NCBI GenBank assembly: GCA_029863305.1
Contig: JAOTVR010000009.1
Location: 1 to 64,000, forward strand
Source: Gammaproteobacteria bacterium
GTDB lineage: Bacteria > Pseudomonadota > Gammaproteobacteria > Steroidobacterales > Woeseiaceae
Reading direction: 5' to 3'
Length of the DNA stretch: 64,000 bases
Below are positions 9,405 to 18,093 of the stretch, in pieces. Under the pieces are notes generated by a model that did no database searches, was not told where the DNA came from, and was given only the letters and a program-made list of their open reading frames with translations. Within the stretch, counting starts at the first letter, position 1. Every line of letters begins with the position of its first letter. A program made the translations under genes and the position numbers.

Positions 9405-10126
9405 GCCACTACCTCCGCCGATGTGATTTCACCTTCCAACAAAGCACGGCCGCTTATGGCGGCCGGAATGCCGCGTGCGCGCAATTCCTCGAGGTCCCCA
9501 ATGTTGCGTACGCCGCCTGATGCCTGCAATTGCAGATCGGGGAAGCGCCGCAGAATTTCCACGTACAAATCCAGGTTCGGCCCGGCCATTGCGCCATCGC
9601 GGCTTACGTCCGTGCACAAGACATGGTGCAGGCCGTTTTCGAGATAGCCTTCAATGCATTCGAAAACCGACGTGTTGCTTGGACGGGTCCAGCCATGTGT
9701 CGTAATCAGCGGAATGCCATTCGACCCGATATTGACATCCAGTGCCAGCACAATTCGATCGCCCCCAAATCTGGCGAGCCAGGACTTGACGGCGTCGGGG
9801 TCGGTTATCGCCAGACTTCCGATGACGCAGCGAGACACTCCGGACTTCAGCCACTTGCTGACTGTGCCTCGATCACGTATGCCGCCACCGAGCTGGATTT
9901 CAACGTCGATTTCGCGCGCGATGGCAGTGACAATTGCGTGATTGTCCTGCGCGCCGGAACGGGCGCCGTCGAGGTCCACGATGTGCAGGTCCGACGTCTG
10001 CATGGCGGCGAATTGCTGCGCGACAGCAACCGGGTCGTCACTGTATTCCGTCGTCTGCGCGAAATCGCCTTTGAACAAGCGCACGCACTTGCCGCCCTGG
10101 AGGTCTATCGCAGGAATGACCCTCAC
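9386..10126 (-). CDS. hisA: ProFAR isomerase (HisA)
   Basis: Isomerises ProFAR to PRFAR, step 4 of histidine synthesis. It is a 246-residue (beta/alpha)8 barrel: [16 protein letters not shown] at the N-terminus with the catalytic Asp, IQLGGGIRD phosphate loop, and ALDV followed by the C-terminal [13 protein letters not shown] motif. The GTG at 10126 is chosen since it starts the conserved strand and overlaps the hisH stop as GTGA. It lies between hisH and hisF. Confidence 0.95.
   Translation of the reverse strand: MRVIPAIDLQGGKCVRLFKGDFAQTTEYSDDPVAVAQQFAAMQTSDLHIVDLDGARSGAQDNHAIVTAIAREIDVEIQLGGGIRDRGTVSKWLKSGVSRCVIGSLAITDPDAVKSWLARFGGDRIVLALDVNIGSNGIPLITTHGWTRPSNTSVFECIEGYLENGLHHVLCTDVSRDGAMAGPNLDLYVEILRRFPDLQLQASGGVRNIGDLEELRARGIPAAISGRALLEGEITSAEVVAFQRNA
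9402..9416 (-). promoter_or_regulatory. Shine-Dalgarno and ATT start of hisF
   Basis: On the minus strand GGAGGT (9416-9411) stands six bases before ATT (9404-9402), which begins the conserved hisF N-terminus. This site decides the start: no ATG, GTG or TTG in that frame lies within the conserved N-terminus. ATT initiation is known in bacteria (for example infC) and is usually autoregulated or inefficient. Confidence 0.7.
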
Positions 10127-10728
10127 GCTGCCGATCTCAAGAAATTCTGTAACAGGAGTGAGCCTGCATGTGAGGATCGCTCCGGATGAAACTGAGCTGC
10201 CAAGAAGTTGCGGCGACTGATGATGGCGGCGAATGGTTCGGCGTGGCTGGCGGTTGCCACGGTGTGGTCTGAAACGGGCAGGGCATAGCTGTGCAGAAAA
10301 TAGAAATAGGCGCCATCCGCGAGACCGTCCAGCAGAGCATGGTCCGCGCTTATGCTGATTGGGCACCACCCCATATTTGGCACCGGGCAGGTGGTCGCGG
10401 ATTCGAGCTGCCTGGCCGTTCCCGGAATAATGCCCAGACACTCGACGTCTTCTTCCTCGGATGCATCGGCGAGCAATTGCATGCCGAGGCAGATCCCAAG
10501 GACCGGTTGCGTCAGATCGCGAATGACGTCGATCAGGCGATGTTCTCGCAGTCGTGTCATCGCGTCTTTCGCTGCGCCGACCCCGGGCAATATCACACGG
10601 CCTGCACCTCTGATAATCGCAGCATCCGTCGTCAGTATCGCTTTCGTGCCGAGGCGCTCGAAGGCATACAGCAATGACGCTATGTTGGCCCCGCCACTAT
10701 CGATAATCGCTACGACAGGCGTGGCCAT
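10123..10728 (-). CDS. hisH: Imidazole glycerol phosphate synthase, glutaminase subunit
   Basis: Class I glutamine amidotransferase that supplies ammonia to HisF. The 201-residue protein has the triad C80 (GICLGMQLL), H181 and E183 (FHPERS), and the oxyanion strand PGVGA. The ATG at 10728 leaves 1 bp from the hisB stop. A longer frame upstream is only hisB sequence in another frame. Its 3' end overlaps hisA by GTGA, so stoichiometric translation is likely. Confidence 0.95.
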   Translation of the reverse strand: MATPVVAIIDSGGANIASLLYAFERLGTKAILTTDAAIIRGAGRVILPGVGAAKDAMTRLREHRLIDVIRDLTQPVLGICLGMQLLADASEEEDVECLGIIPGTARQLESATTCPVPNMGWCPISISADHALLDGLADGAYFYFLHSYALPVSDHTVATASHAEPFAAIISRRNFLAAQFHPERSSHAGSLLLQNFLRSAA

Positions 10729-10729
10729 G

Positions 10730-11806
10730 TCAGACAAGACTGCCTTTTGTCGATGGCATTTCAGTGCCATCGCGGCGCAAGGCCTGGCGCAAGGCTCGGC
10801 CGATTGACTTGAAACAGGCTTCCACCATGTGATGGGCGTTCTGGCCGCGCACCTCGATATGCACGGCCGCGCCGAGCGAATCAGCCAGAGACCGAAAGAA
10901 ATGCTCAACCATCTCGGTCGCCAGTTCGCCAACTCGCTCCCGCGGGAACTCGCCATTGAAGACGAATCGGCTGCGGCCGGATAGATCGATCGACACGCGT
11001 GCTTCGCTTTCGTCCATCGGCACGACGAACCCATAGCGGCCGATGCCGCGTTTGTTCGCGAGCGCCTTGCGCAAAGCTTCACCCAGGCAGATCGCCGTAT
11101 CCTCGACCGTGTGGTGATCATCCACTTCGAGGTCACCGGCACAACTGAGTTCCAGGCTGAAGCCACCATGCTTGGCGATTTGTTCCAGCATGTGGTCGTA
11201 AAAACCGATGCCCGTTGAGATGGAGACGGGCGCCGGGCTGTCGAGATTGACCGACACGGTGATGCGTGTCTCGTTCGTCGCACGCTCTGCGCGCGCCTGG
11301 CGATCCGCATAGCATAATGATTGGACAATACCTCGCCAGGTCTGCGCGTGCGCGCCGTCTGGCTTCAACAACAACCCTGTTACACCGATTTTCTCCGCAA
11401 GTTCGAGATCGCTTGGCCGATCGCCGATGACCGCCGAATGCTGCAGATCGATATCTGTCTGCGCGAGATAGCCGGTCAGCAGTCCAGCCCGTGGTTTGCG
11501 GCACTCACAGCCGTCGTCGGGCAGGTGCGGACAAATAAAGATCTCGTCAAATTCGATACCCTGCGATTCGAACAATGCAAGCACGTGCTCCTGGCAACTT
11601 GCAAATTGCTCTTCAGGAAACGAATCGGACCCAAGACCATCCTGATTGCTGACCATAACGAATCGATAACCATGCTCATGCAGCTCCAGGAGTGCGGGAA
11701 TTACACCGTCTACAAGTCGAATTTTGTGCAGCGCGTCGACCTGAAAATCATCAGGTTCGACAATCAGCGTACCGTCGCGATCGATAAACAGGACTCTCGT
11801 TGCCAC
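10730..11806 (-). CDS. hisB: Bifunctional histidinol-phosphatase / IGP dehydratase
   Basis: Carries steps 6 and 8 of histidine synthesis. The N-terminal HAD phosphatase domain shows the DRDGTL nucleophile motif at residues 9-14, a zinc-type Cys/His loop (CPHLPDDGCECRKP) and GDRPSDLELA. The C-terminal dehydratase has paired metal motifs DHMLEQIAKHGG, DDHHTVEDTA and AHHMVEACFK. The 358-residue length matches the enterobacterial fusion. The start is GTG at 11806, one base after the hisC stop codon. Confidence 0.96.
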   Translation of the reverse strand: MATRVLFIDRDGTLIVEPDDFQVDALHKIRLVDGVIPALLELHEHGYRFVMVSNQDGLGSDSFPEEQFASCQEHVLALFESQGIEFDEIFICPHLPDDGCECRKPRAGLLTGYLAQTDIDLQHSAVIGDRPSDLELAEKIGVTGLLLKPDGAHAQTWRGIVQSLCYADRQARAERATNETRITVSVNLDSPAPVSISTGIGFYDHMLEQIAKHGGFSLELSCAGDLEVDDHHTVEDTAICLGEALRKALANKRGIGRYGFVVPMDESEARVSIDLSGRSRFVFNGEFPRERVGELATEMVEHFFRSLADSLGAAVHIEVRGQNAHHMVEACFKSIGRALRQALRRDGTEMPSTKGSLV

Positions 11807-11807
11807 T

Positions 11808-12869
11808 CTATGCCCTCCCGACCGCTGCAAGCACCTGCAATAGCCTGTCGTTCTCAGAGGGGCTGCCAACCGTAATGCGTACGCAGTCGGCCAGCGCACC
11901 GCCGAAGTAGCGAAGCAGCACCTTGTCATTGTTGCATTCCTGCAGCAGCTGCTCAGCGTTATCGACTTCTATCAGGAAGAAATTCGCGGCGCTGGGCCAG
12001 ACCCTGCGAACGAACGACATTGTGCCAATGGCATCAATCAAGCGCTCGCGCTCCGTGACAATCTGTCTGACCCAACCATCTGCTTCGCTCAGGCTCTCTG
12101 CCCGTAACGCGTTTTCAACACATTCGACGACTGGCGTGGCCAATGCGTACGGTGCCTGGACAGCGTCCAGCATCTCGATAACGTCGCGCGGCCCGATCAC
12201 CGCGCCACAGCGGGCGCCTGCAAACGCGAGGGCCTTCGAAAGGGTGCGTAGCACGATCAGATTCTCGTACTGGTCAAGCAAACCGACGACCGAATCCTGT
12301 TGCGCAAATTCTATGTAAGCCTCATCCACGACCACCGCAGAGCGATCGCGCCGCGCTTCGAGCACCCTGATCAGATCCTGCCGCGACATCAGCGTGCCCG
12401 TAGGATTGTTTGGCGAACACAGGAACACCAGTCGTGTGGCGTTATCGCACGCGCCGAGCAACCCATCGGGGTCCAGCGCAAAGTCATTGCTCGCAGCTAA
12501 CTCCACTTCGCGCAGCTCGGCACCCTGAATCGTCGCGTAGTGTCGATACATCGAAAACGTCGGTGTGGACGTCACGATATTGTCGCGTCCCGCATTGCAA
12601 AAAACTCGCACCAAAAGATCGATGGCCTCGCTGCTGCCGCGTGTTACGAGCAAGTTTTCTGCAGCACATCCGTAACGATCGGCGAGGGCACCGCGCAATC
12701 CGGATGGTCGAATTTCCGGGTAACGATTAAGTGGGCGGCGGAAGCGATCGCCACTGCTCGCCCACGGCGCTTCGTTCGCATTCAGGCGAATCGTATCGTC
12801 GACCTGAATTGCTGCTGCATATGGCTTGAGCGCCCGAATTTCAGCTCTTGCTATATCGGCGATGGTCAT
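11808..12869 (-). CDS. hisC: Histidinol-phosphate aminotransferase
   Basis: PLP-dependent class-II aminotransferase of step 7. The 353-residue protein has LNANEAPW near the N-terminus, the FLCSPNNPTG strand, VVDEAYIEF with the PLP-contacting Asp/Tyr, and the Schiff-base lysine in TLSKALAFAGARCG. The start ATG overlaps the hisD stop as ATGA (12866-12869). Confidence 0.96.
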   Translation of the reverse strand: MTIADIARAEIRALKPYAAAIQVDDTIRLNANEAPWASSGDRFRRPLNRYPEIRPSGLRGALADRYGCAAENLLVTRGSSEAIDLLVRVFCNAGRDNIVTSTPTFSMYRHYATIQGAELREVELAASNDFALDPDGLLGACDNATRLVFLCSPNNPTGTLMSRQDLIRVLEARRDRSAVVVDEAYIEFAQQDSVVGLLDQYENLIVLRTLSKALAFAGARCGAVIGPRDVIEMLDAVQAPYALATPVVECVENALRAESLSEADGWVRQIVTERERLIDAIGTMSFVRRVWPSAANFFLIEVDNAEQLLQECNNDKVLLRYFGGALADCVRITVGSPSENDRLLQVLAAVGRA

Positions 12870-14170
12870 TTCGATGCTCCAAGACGTCTGCTGACGGATG
12901 CGGCGTGCGCGTCGAGCCCCTCCAGCGACGCGAGCCGGATTACGGCGTCACCCAGTCCTGCAAGTCCTTCCCGCGACAATTCCTGTACCGTCATGTAGCG
13001 CAAAAACTGATCGACGCTGAGGCCGCTGTAGGTGTTGGCAAATCCGTAAGTTGGCAGGACGTGGTTTGTGCCACTGCAGTAATCGCCGACCGACTCAGGC
13101 GTCCAGGCACCGACGAATACGGATCCGGCGTTGCGGATCTGCGCCACGACTTCGCGCGGCGTGGCAGTTTGAATGATCAGGTGTTCCGGCGCATACCGAT
13201 TACTGATTGCAATTGCATCGGCAACAGTTTCGACGCAGATGATGCAAGAGTTCTGCAGCGCTTGCTGCACGATGTCGGCGCGCGACAGATCATCCAGTTG
13301 CGAGTCGATTTCGGTTTGCACCCGTCGCGCCAATGCCATGCTCGTCGTCAGCAACAACACCTGCGAATCGATACCGTGCTCGGCTTGCGCCAGCAGGTCG
13401 GAAGCAACGAACTCGGGCGACGCCGTTTCATCGGCGATGACGAGTACCTCCGACGGTCCCGCGGGCATGTCAATCGCAGCGCCATCCGGGTCAGCACTGA
13501 CCTGGGTCTTGGCGCTCGTCACCCAGGAGTTGCCCGGGCCGAACAGTTTGCAGACTTTAGGTACCGACTCCGTGCCGTACGCCATTGCAGCGATCGCTTG
13601 TGCGCCGCCAATCTTGAAAATATCGGCAACACCGGCGCGTGATGCCGCAACCAGTACCGCCGAATTGGCTCTGCCATCGGGACCCGGTGGCGTACACAGA
13701 ATTCGCGTCGGGCAGGCGGCGATAGCCGCAGGCACAGCCAGCATGATGGCTGCTGAGGGCAATGGCGCAGTTCCCGCCGGAACGTACAGACCGACCGCAT
13801 CGAGCGGGTGACTGATACGCTCACAGCGCACACCCGGCATTGTCTCCACCGATATCGATGCGGGCATCTGCAGCTCGTGAAAGCGGCGCACGTTGGCGAT
13901 CGCAAGATCGATCGCGGCGACGTCAGCGTCATCGAGAGCAGCAAATGCCTCCGATAATTCTCGTTCACTGACTCTTAGCGCATCCGTGCTCACCCCGTCG
14001 TATTGCTGCGTCAACTCACGCACGGCGATGTCGCCCTCCCGCCGCACGCGCGCCAGAATTTCCGCCACCGTGGTGCTTGCCGCGGAGTCGGAACGCATGG
14101 CCGGCCGGCCCAATAATCGGCGCCGTCCCTTGTCATCGAGGTCGTTCCAGGTATTGATCGTCATACCCAT
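12866..14170 (-). CDS. hisD: Histidinol dehydrogenase
   Basis: Zinc enzyme that oxidises L-histidinol to L-histidine in two NAD-dependent steps, the last reactions of the pathway. The 434-residue protein has the family's GLYVPAGTAPLPS, GPGNSWVTSAK, DMPAGPSEVLVIAD and GTNHVLPTYG segments. Two candidate ATGs lie two codons apart (14170 and 14164). The hisG stop is only 3 bp upstream. Confidence 0.96.
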   Translation of the reverse strand: MGMTINTWNDLDDKGRRRLLGRPAMRSDSAASTTVAEILARVRREGDIAVRELTQQYDGVSTDALRVSERELSEAFAALDDADVAAIDLAIANVRRFHELQMPASISVETMPGVRCERISHPLDAVGLYVPAGTAPLPSAAIMLAVPAAIAACPTRILCTPPGPDGRANSAVLVAASRAGVADIFKIGGAQAIAAMAYGTESVPKVCKLFGPGNSWVTSAKTQVSADPDGAAIDMPAGPSEVLVIADETASPEFVASDLLAQAEHGIDSQVLLLTTSMALARRVQTEIDSQLDDLSRADIVQQALQNSCIICVETVADAIAISNRYAPEHLIIQTATPREVVAQIRNAGSVFVGAWTPESVGDYCSGTNHVLPTYGFANTYSGLSVDQFLRYMTVQELSREGLAGLGDAVIRLASLEGLDAHAASVSRRLGASK

Positions 14171-14173
14171 TGT

Positions 14174-15076
14174 TCAGGCCAGCATCTTCTCGACCGGGAG
14201 GACCAGCAAGGAACTGGCACCAGCGGATTTGAGATTCTCGAGCGTTTCCCAGAAAACGTTTTCCCGGCAAACGGCGTGCACCGCGACCTTGTCACCTGCA
14301 CCATCGAGCGGAATGACGGTCGGTGCTTCCGATCCGGGCAGCAGTTCGCGAATTTCGGCAAGCGCGGTGCGCGGTGCGTGCAGCATGATGTACTTGCTCT
14401 CGCGCACCTGCAGAACACCGTCGAGTCTTTGCAACATGCGATCGACGAGCGCTTGTTTGTCGGGACTGAGTTCGGCGCGGGTCTGAATGACCACCGCCTC
14501 ACTCTCGAGCAGCAGGTCCACTTCCTTCAGGCCGTTTGCCTCCAGGGTGGATCCGGTCGAGACCAGATCACAGATATAGTCGGCCCTGCCGAGTTTCGGT
14601 GCGATTTCGACCGCACCGGAAAAATACACAATTTCCGCCACTATCGAATTTTTCTTCAGGTAATCTCTCAATAGACCAACGTAACTTGTTGCAATTTTTG
14701 AGTTATTAAGAGACTGAGGTCCACGGTAGTCGGTCCCATCCGGCGCGGCGATGGACAAGCGACAATGCCCGAAGTCCAGTTCGAAGACCTGTTTGAACAG
14801 GGCTTCCCGGCCATCATTGAGCAGCGCCTGGCGCTTTTCCTCGACGATATTGAGTCCGACGATGCCCAGGTCGCAGACATCGTCGCTGACCAGGCCAGGA
14901 ATATCGTCGTCGCGGACCAGGAGCAGGTCGATCGGCATGTTCTCGCCATAGCAGAACAACTGATCCTTGCTCTTCGTGACCTTCAGACCGCAACGCTCGA
15001 GCAGGTCGATCGAGTGCTCCGTGAGACGGCCGGTTTTCTGCACCGCAATCTTTATGCGCTGCTGGGAGGCATCCAT
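14174..15076 (-). CDS. hisG: ATP phosphoribosyltransferase, long form
   Basis: First and committed step: ATP plus PRPP to PR-ATP. At 300 residues it is the long, HisZ-independent form. It has the periplasmic-binding-protein-like catalytic domain, DLVSTGSTLEANGL as the PRPP loop, and a C-terminal ACT-like domain (~residues 225-300) that in this family binds histidine for feedback inhibition. It is separated from the upstream regulator gene by 9 bp. Confidence 0.95.
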   Translation of the reverse strand: MDASQQRIKIAVQKTGRLTEHSIDLLERCGLKVTKSKDQLFCYGENMPIDLLLVRDDDIPGLVSDDVCDLGIVGLNIVEEKRQALLNDGREALFKQVFELDFGHCRLSIAAPDGTDYRGPQSLNNSKIATSYVGLLRDYLKKNSIVAEIVYFSGAVEIAPKLGRADYICDLVSTGSTLEANGLKEVDLLLESEAVVIQTRAELSPDKQALVDRMLQRLDGVLQVRESKYIMLHAPRTALAEIRELLPGSEAPTVIPLDGAGDKVAVHAVCRENVFWETLENLKSAGASSLLVLPVEKMLA

Positions 15077-15085
15077 GTGGGTTCC

Positions 15086-15412
15086 TTAGTGTGAGGTAGG
15101 GGATTCTTCGGTACCGGTACGATCAATTGCTGTGCGGTAGCCACCAAATCCGTCGGTCAGGAATCGAGCGACTCGTCCGATCGTCGTTACACTGACGCCG
15201 GTAAGATCGTGGATCTTGCGATAGGTCAGGCCTTGCTCCAGCAATTCAACGACTTGCCAACGATCGACAAGGGCCTGCAATTCCGCCGGCGTGCACAGGT
15301 CGCGAAAGAAGTTACGGCATTCCTCGACCGTGCACAGGCTGATCACCGCGCGAAACAGGGCATCCTCGGCGGCGGTTTGCTGACTCTCGCTATTGTCTCG
15401 ATTAGGCTTCAT
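15086..15412 (-). CDS. TrpR-like DNA-binding protein, YerC/YecD family
   Basis: A 108-residue helical protein with the TrpR-like helix-turn-helix: FFRDLCTPAELQAL, RWQVVELLEQGLTYRKI, then TGVSVTTIGRVARFL. It is the first gene of the his operon, 9 bp before hisG, with AGGTG five bases before its ATG. I infer an autoregulated repressor that responds to histidine or a precursor. The near-palindrome at 15429-15449 is a possible operator. The link to histidine control is by position and homology, not shown here. Confidence 0.85.
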   Translation of the reverse strand: MKPNRDNSESQQTAAEDALFRAVISLCTVEECRNFFRDLCTPAELQALVDRWQVVELLEQGLTYRKIHDLTGVSVTTIGRVARFLTDGFGGYRTAIDRTGTEESPTSH

Positions 15413-15428
15413 GCTTGCACCTATGTAT

Positions 15429-15449
15429 TAATGCGTTATTACGCTATTA
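15429..15449. promoter_or_regulatory. Near-palindromic operator candidate in the his promoter
   Basis: TAATGCGTTATTACGCTATTA is an imperfect palindrome with GCGT/ACGC core arms and TAAT/ATTA flanks. It lies 17 bases before the yerC-like start codon and directly downstream of a CATAAT -10-like hexamer (15456-15451, minus strand). A repressor bound here would cover the transcription start. The -35 region is not clear. Confidence 0.4.
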
Positions 15450-15554
15450 CATTATGACGTCGACTGCAACCGCTTATTGCACAGTGCGCCATTTCAGCCC
15501 GCAAGCCGCGTCCTTATTGGTTTCTGTTGTGACTAACTAAATGCGACCTGCGTC

Positions 15555-15584
15555 TTGACGATGGCGGTCGCTTGCACATAGACT
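15555..15584 (+). promoter_or_regulatory. Candidate promoter of the S-box metB transcript
   Basis: TTGACG (15555-15560) and TAGACT (15579-15584) are 18 bases apart. The predicted start, about 15591, coincides with the first base of the riboswitch P1 helix, which supports it. Confidence 0.5.
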
Positions 15585-15591
15585 GCCCGGA

Positions 15592-15717
15592 ACTCATCGA
15601 GACCGGCTGAGGGACAGGCCCAATGACGCCGGGGCAACCATCAGGACTAACCATCCTGAAAAGGTGCCAACTCCTACGGTGAAGCGTCCGAATGGACGAC
15701 GACACCGAGAGATGAGA
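15592..15717 (+). promoter_or_regulatory. SAM-I (S-box) riboswitch
   Basis: The aptamer core is complete. P1 is CTCATC (15593-15598) with GATGAG (15711-15716). Between them are GAGGGA, GGCCC, the GCAACC joint, an ATCAGGA/TCCTGAA hairpin, GGTGCCAACTCC and a GTCC-GAAT-GGAC hairpin. S-adenosylmethionine binding normally lowers expression of the downstream methionine gene, here metB. No T-run terminator is seen between the aptamer and metB, so control may be at translation initiation. Confidence 0.93.
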
Positions 15718-15779
15718 GTCGCAGCAACACACTGTCTCGGGTGCAGTCTTGACGAAACAGTTGAAGGGCGCGATTCCCT

Positions 15780-15799
15780 CCCTTACGGGCTCCGTAGGG
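15780..15799 (+). other. Hairpin in the S-box expression platform
   Basis: CCCTTACGG / CCGTAGGG pairs through eight bases with one bulged T and a three-base loop, about 45 bases before metB. It lacks a T-tract, so it is not a standard terminator. It may be part of the switching region. Confidence 0.35.
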
Positions 15800-15844
15800 T
15801 TCCGATGAGCAAGAACGACATTGGAACCGATATGGAGACCGAAA

Positions 15845-17044
15845 ATGACCTTCAGAGCTAATCCCGCGACCCAGGCTGTTCGCGCCGCCATCGAGTCGGA
15901 CACGCAGCACGGCGCTGTCGTGCCACCATTGCACCTCTCGTCTAACTTCGCGTTCGCGGGATTTGGCGAAAAACGCCAGTACGACTACACGCGTTCCGGC
16001 AATCCCACCCGGGATGCGCTGGCTGACGCGCTGACAGCACTCGAAGGGGGAGCGGGTGCCGTCGTGACGTCATCCGGAATGGCGGCATTGACGTTGCTCT
16101 GTCAGTTGCTGGAGCCGGGCGACCTGCTGATCGCGCCACACGACTGCTACGGCGGCACCTACCGGCTGTTTCAGAATCTGTCGGCCAAGGGCCACTTTGA
16201 CGTGCAATTCGTTGACCAAACCAATTCTGCCGCACTGCGCAGAGCCTGCGAACTCAATCCGCGGATCATCCTTGTCGAAACGCCGTCGAATCCGTTGCTC
16301 AGAATCGTCGATATCGCGGCCGTGTCGGCGCTCGCCAAACAGTCCGGAGCATTGCTGGCAGTTGACAACACTTTCCTGTCGCCAGCGTTGCAGCAGCCGA
16401 TCTCACTCGGCGCGGATCTCGTTCTGCATTCCACCACCAAGTACATCAACGGACACAGCGATGTCGTGGGTGGCAGCGTTGTGGCAGCGACCGATGAGCT
16501 GGCGGAGCAACTGAATTTTTGGAGCAATTGCCTGGGTATTACCGGCGCACCATTCGACAGCTACCTGACGCTGCGTGGCATCCGGACTTTGCATACGCGT
16601 ATGAAACAACACGAGGAAACGGCCAACCTGTTGGCGGACCTGCTGCAGCAACATGCCGGCGTAGACCGGGTTTACTACCCGGGCCTGAAATCCCATCCGG
16701 GACACGACATTGCCGCGCGTCAGCAAAGTGGGTTCGGCGGGATGATCAGCTTCGAAATCGGCGGTGGTGAAGCTGCAGTTCGGGCATTTGTCAACCACTT
16801 GCAGTACTTCTCGCTGGCAGAATCGCTGGGTGGTGTCGAAAGTCTCGTTTGCCATCCGCCATCAATGACACATGCTCCGGTCAGCGAGAAAGCACTTGCC
16901 GAAGCGGGAATTCGTGACAACCTGATTCGCCTGTCGGTTGGCCTGGAAAGCGCCGAGGACCTGGCTGCTGATGTTCTTGCGGCGCTGGAGGCTGCGAGGC
17001 TGGCGGTGTCCTTGAAGCCCGTTGCGGTCGCTGCGGGAGCTTAG
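15845..17044 (+). CDS. metB: Cystathionine gamma-synthase / O-succinylhomoserine (thiol)-lyase
   Basis: A Cys/Met-metabolism PLP enzyme of 399 residues. Key features are TRSGNPTRDAL, SSGMAAL, VDNTFLSP, the Schiff-base Lys199 in STTKYINGHSD, and SLGGVESLVCHP near the C-terminus. The family joins an activated homoserine to cysteine (or sulfide). The S-box leader points to methionine synthesis rather than MetC-type degradation. The ATG at 15845 is preceded by GGAG seven bases upstream. It converges on leuB, sharing TTAG at 17041-17044. Confidence 0.9.
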   Translation: MTFRANPATQAVRAAIESDTQHGAVVPPLHLSSNFAFAGFGEKRQYDYTRSGNPTRDALADALTALEGGAGAVVTSSGMAALTLLCQLLEPGDLLIAPHDCYGGTYRLFQNLSAKGHFDVQFVDQTNSAALRRACELNPRIILVETPSNPLLRIVDIAAVSALAKQSGALLAVDNTFLSPALQQPISLGADLVLHSTTKYINGHSDVVGGSVVAATDELAEQLNFWSNCLGITGAPFDSYLTLRGIRTLHTRMKQHEETANLLADLLQQHAGVDRVYYPGLKSHPGHDIAARQQSGFGGMISFEIGGGEAAVRAFVNHLQYFSLAESLGGVESLVCHPPSMTHAPVSEKALAEAGIRDNLIRLSVGLESAEDLAADVLAALEAARLAVSLKPVAVAAGA

Positions 17045-18093
17045 TCCAGCGCGCCGATGATCCGGTCTGTCATCTCGTCGGTGCCAAGAACGGTAGCGCC
17101 GGCGGCCGCCGTGTCGGCGGTGCGTGCCCCCTGTGAAATCGCTGCGTGAATTGCGGTTTCGACAGCATCTGCCTCGGCATGCAGTCCCAGACTGTAGCGA
17201 AGCAGCATGGCTGCGCTGGCGACGGTGCCGCATGGATTGGCGAGGTTCTTCCCCGCAATATCGGGTGCGGACCCGTGTATCGGTTCGAAAAGACCGCGTT
17301 TCGAATCGCCGAGCGACGCTGACGGCAGCATGCCCAGCGAGCCCGCCAGCATGGAGGCTTCGTCCGTCAGGATGTCGCCGAACATGTTTTCGGTCACGAT
17401 GACGTCGAAATCCGCCGGCCGGCTGAGCAAGTGCATCGCCGCGGCGTCGACCAGCAGGGTTTCGACCTCGATAGCCGGGAATTCATTGCGCAGCAAGCGG
17501 TCCGTGACGTCGCGCCACAGTCTCGATGTTTCCAGGACATTTGCTTTGTCGACCGAACAGAGGCGACCGCGACGCTGGGTAGCCAGATTGGCGGCCACAC
17601 GGATTATGCGTTCGACTTCATGGCTGTGGTAAGTACAAAGGTCGCTGGCCGTTGTGGCATCGCGGGTCTTTTCGCCGAAGTAGATTCCGCCAGTGAGTTC
17701 CCGTACCACGACAAGATCGACGCCGGCGAGGATTTCGGCTTTCAGCGGAGAAGCCGGTATCAGCTCTTCGAGTACTTTGACCGGCCGCAAGTTCGCATAC
17801 ACGCCAAGTACGGACCGGAGTTTGAGCAACCCTTGCTCGGGCCGCACACTGGCATTGGGGTCCGACCACTTCGGGCCGCCGACGGCACCGAGCAGCACCG
17901 CATCAGCCTCTTCACAGCTCGCAACCGTACCTGGCGGCAGCGGGTCTCCATGGCGGTCGATAGCCGCGCCGCCAATCAATTGCACGTCGAAGCTGAACGT
18001 GTGACCAAATCGCGCGGCGACTTCCTTGAGCACGCGATGAGCCGCGGCTGTGACTTCCGGACCGATGCCATCACCCGGCAGTAGTGTGATCAG
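17041..18093 (-). CDS. leuB: 3-isopropylmalate dehydrogenase
   Basis: NAD-dependent oxidative decarboxylation in leucine synthesis. The core includes RELTGGIYFGEKT, the LLVDAAAMHL region and GSAPDIAGKNLANP. The obligatory N-terminal LLPGDGIGPEV strand is encoded upstream of the first GTG (18033). In that frame no ATG, GTG or TTG occurs between it and leuD sequence. CTG at 18093-18091, overlapping the leuD TGA as CTGA, yields 350 residues, the normal length. I therefore place the start there, with translational coupling. A GTG start at 18033 would lose the cofactor-binding N-terminus. Confidence 0.94.
   Translation of the reverse strand: MITLLPGDGIGPEVTAAAHRVLKEVAARFGHTFSFDVQLIGGAAIDRHGDPLPPGTVASCEEADAVLLGAVGGPKWSDPNASVRPEQGLLKLRSVLGVYANLRPVKVLEELIPASPLKAEILAGVDLVVVRELTGGIYFGEKTRDATTASDLCTYHSHEVERIIRVAANLATQRRGRLCSVDKANVLETSRLWRDVTDRLLRNEFPAIEVETLLVDAAAMHLLSRPADFDVIVTENMFGDILTDEASMLAGSLGMLPSASLGDSKRGLFEPIHGSAPDIAGKNLANPCGTVASAAMLLRYSLGLHAEADAVETAIHAAISQGARTADTAAAGATVLGTDEMTDRIIGALD

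Noticed and set aside
12848-13642. 264-codon plus-strand frame in the his operon, and a similar one at 8835-9647
   Set aside because: Antisense to hisD and to hisF/hisA respectively; both are shadows of well-supported genes.
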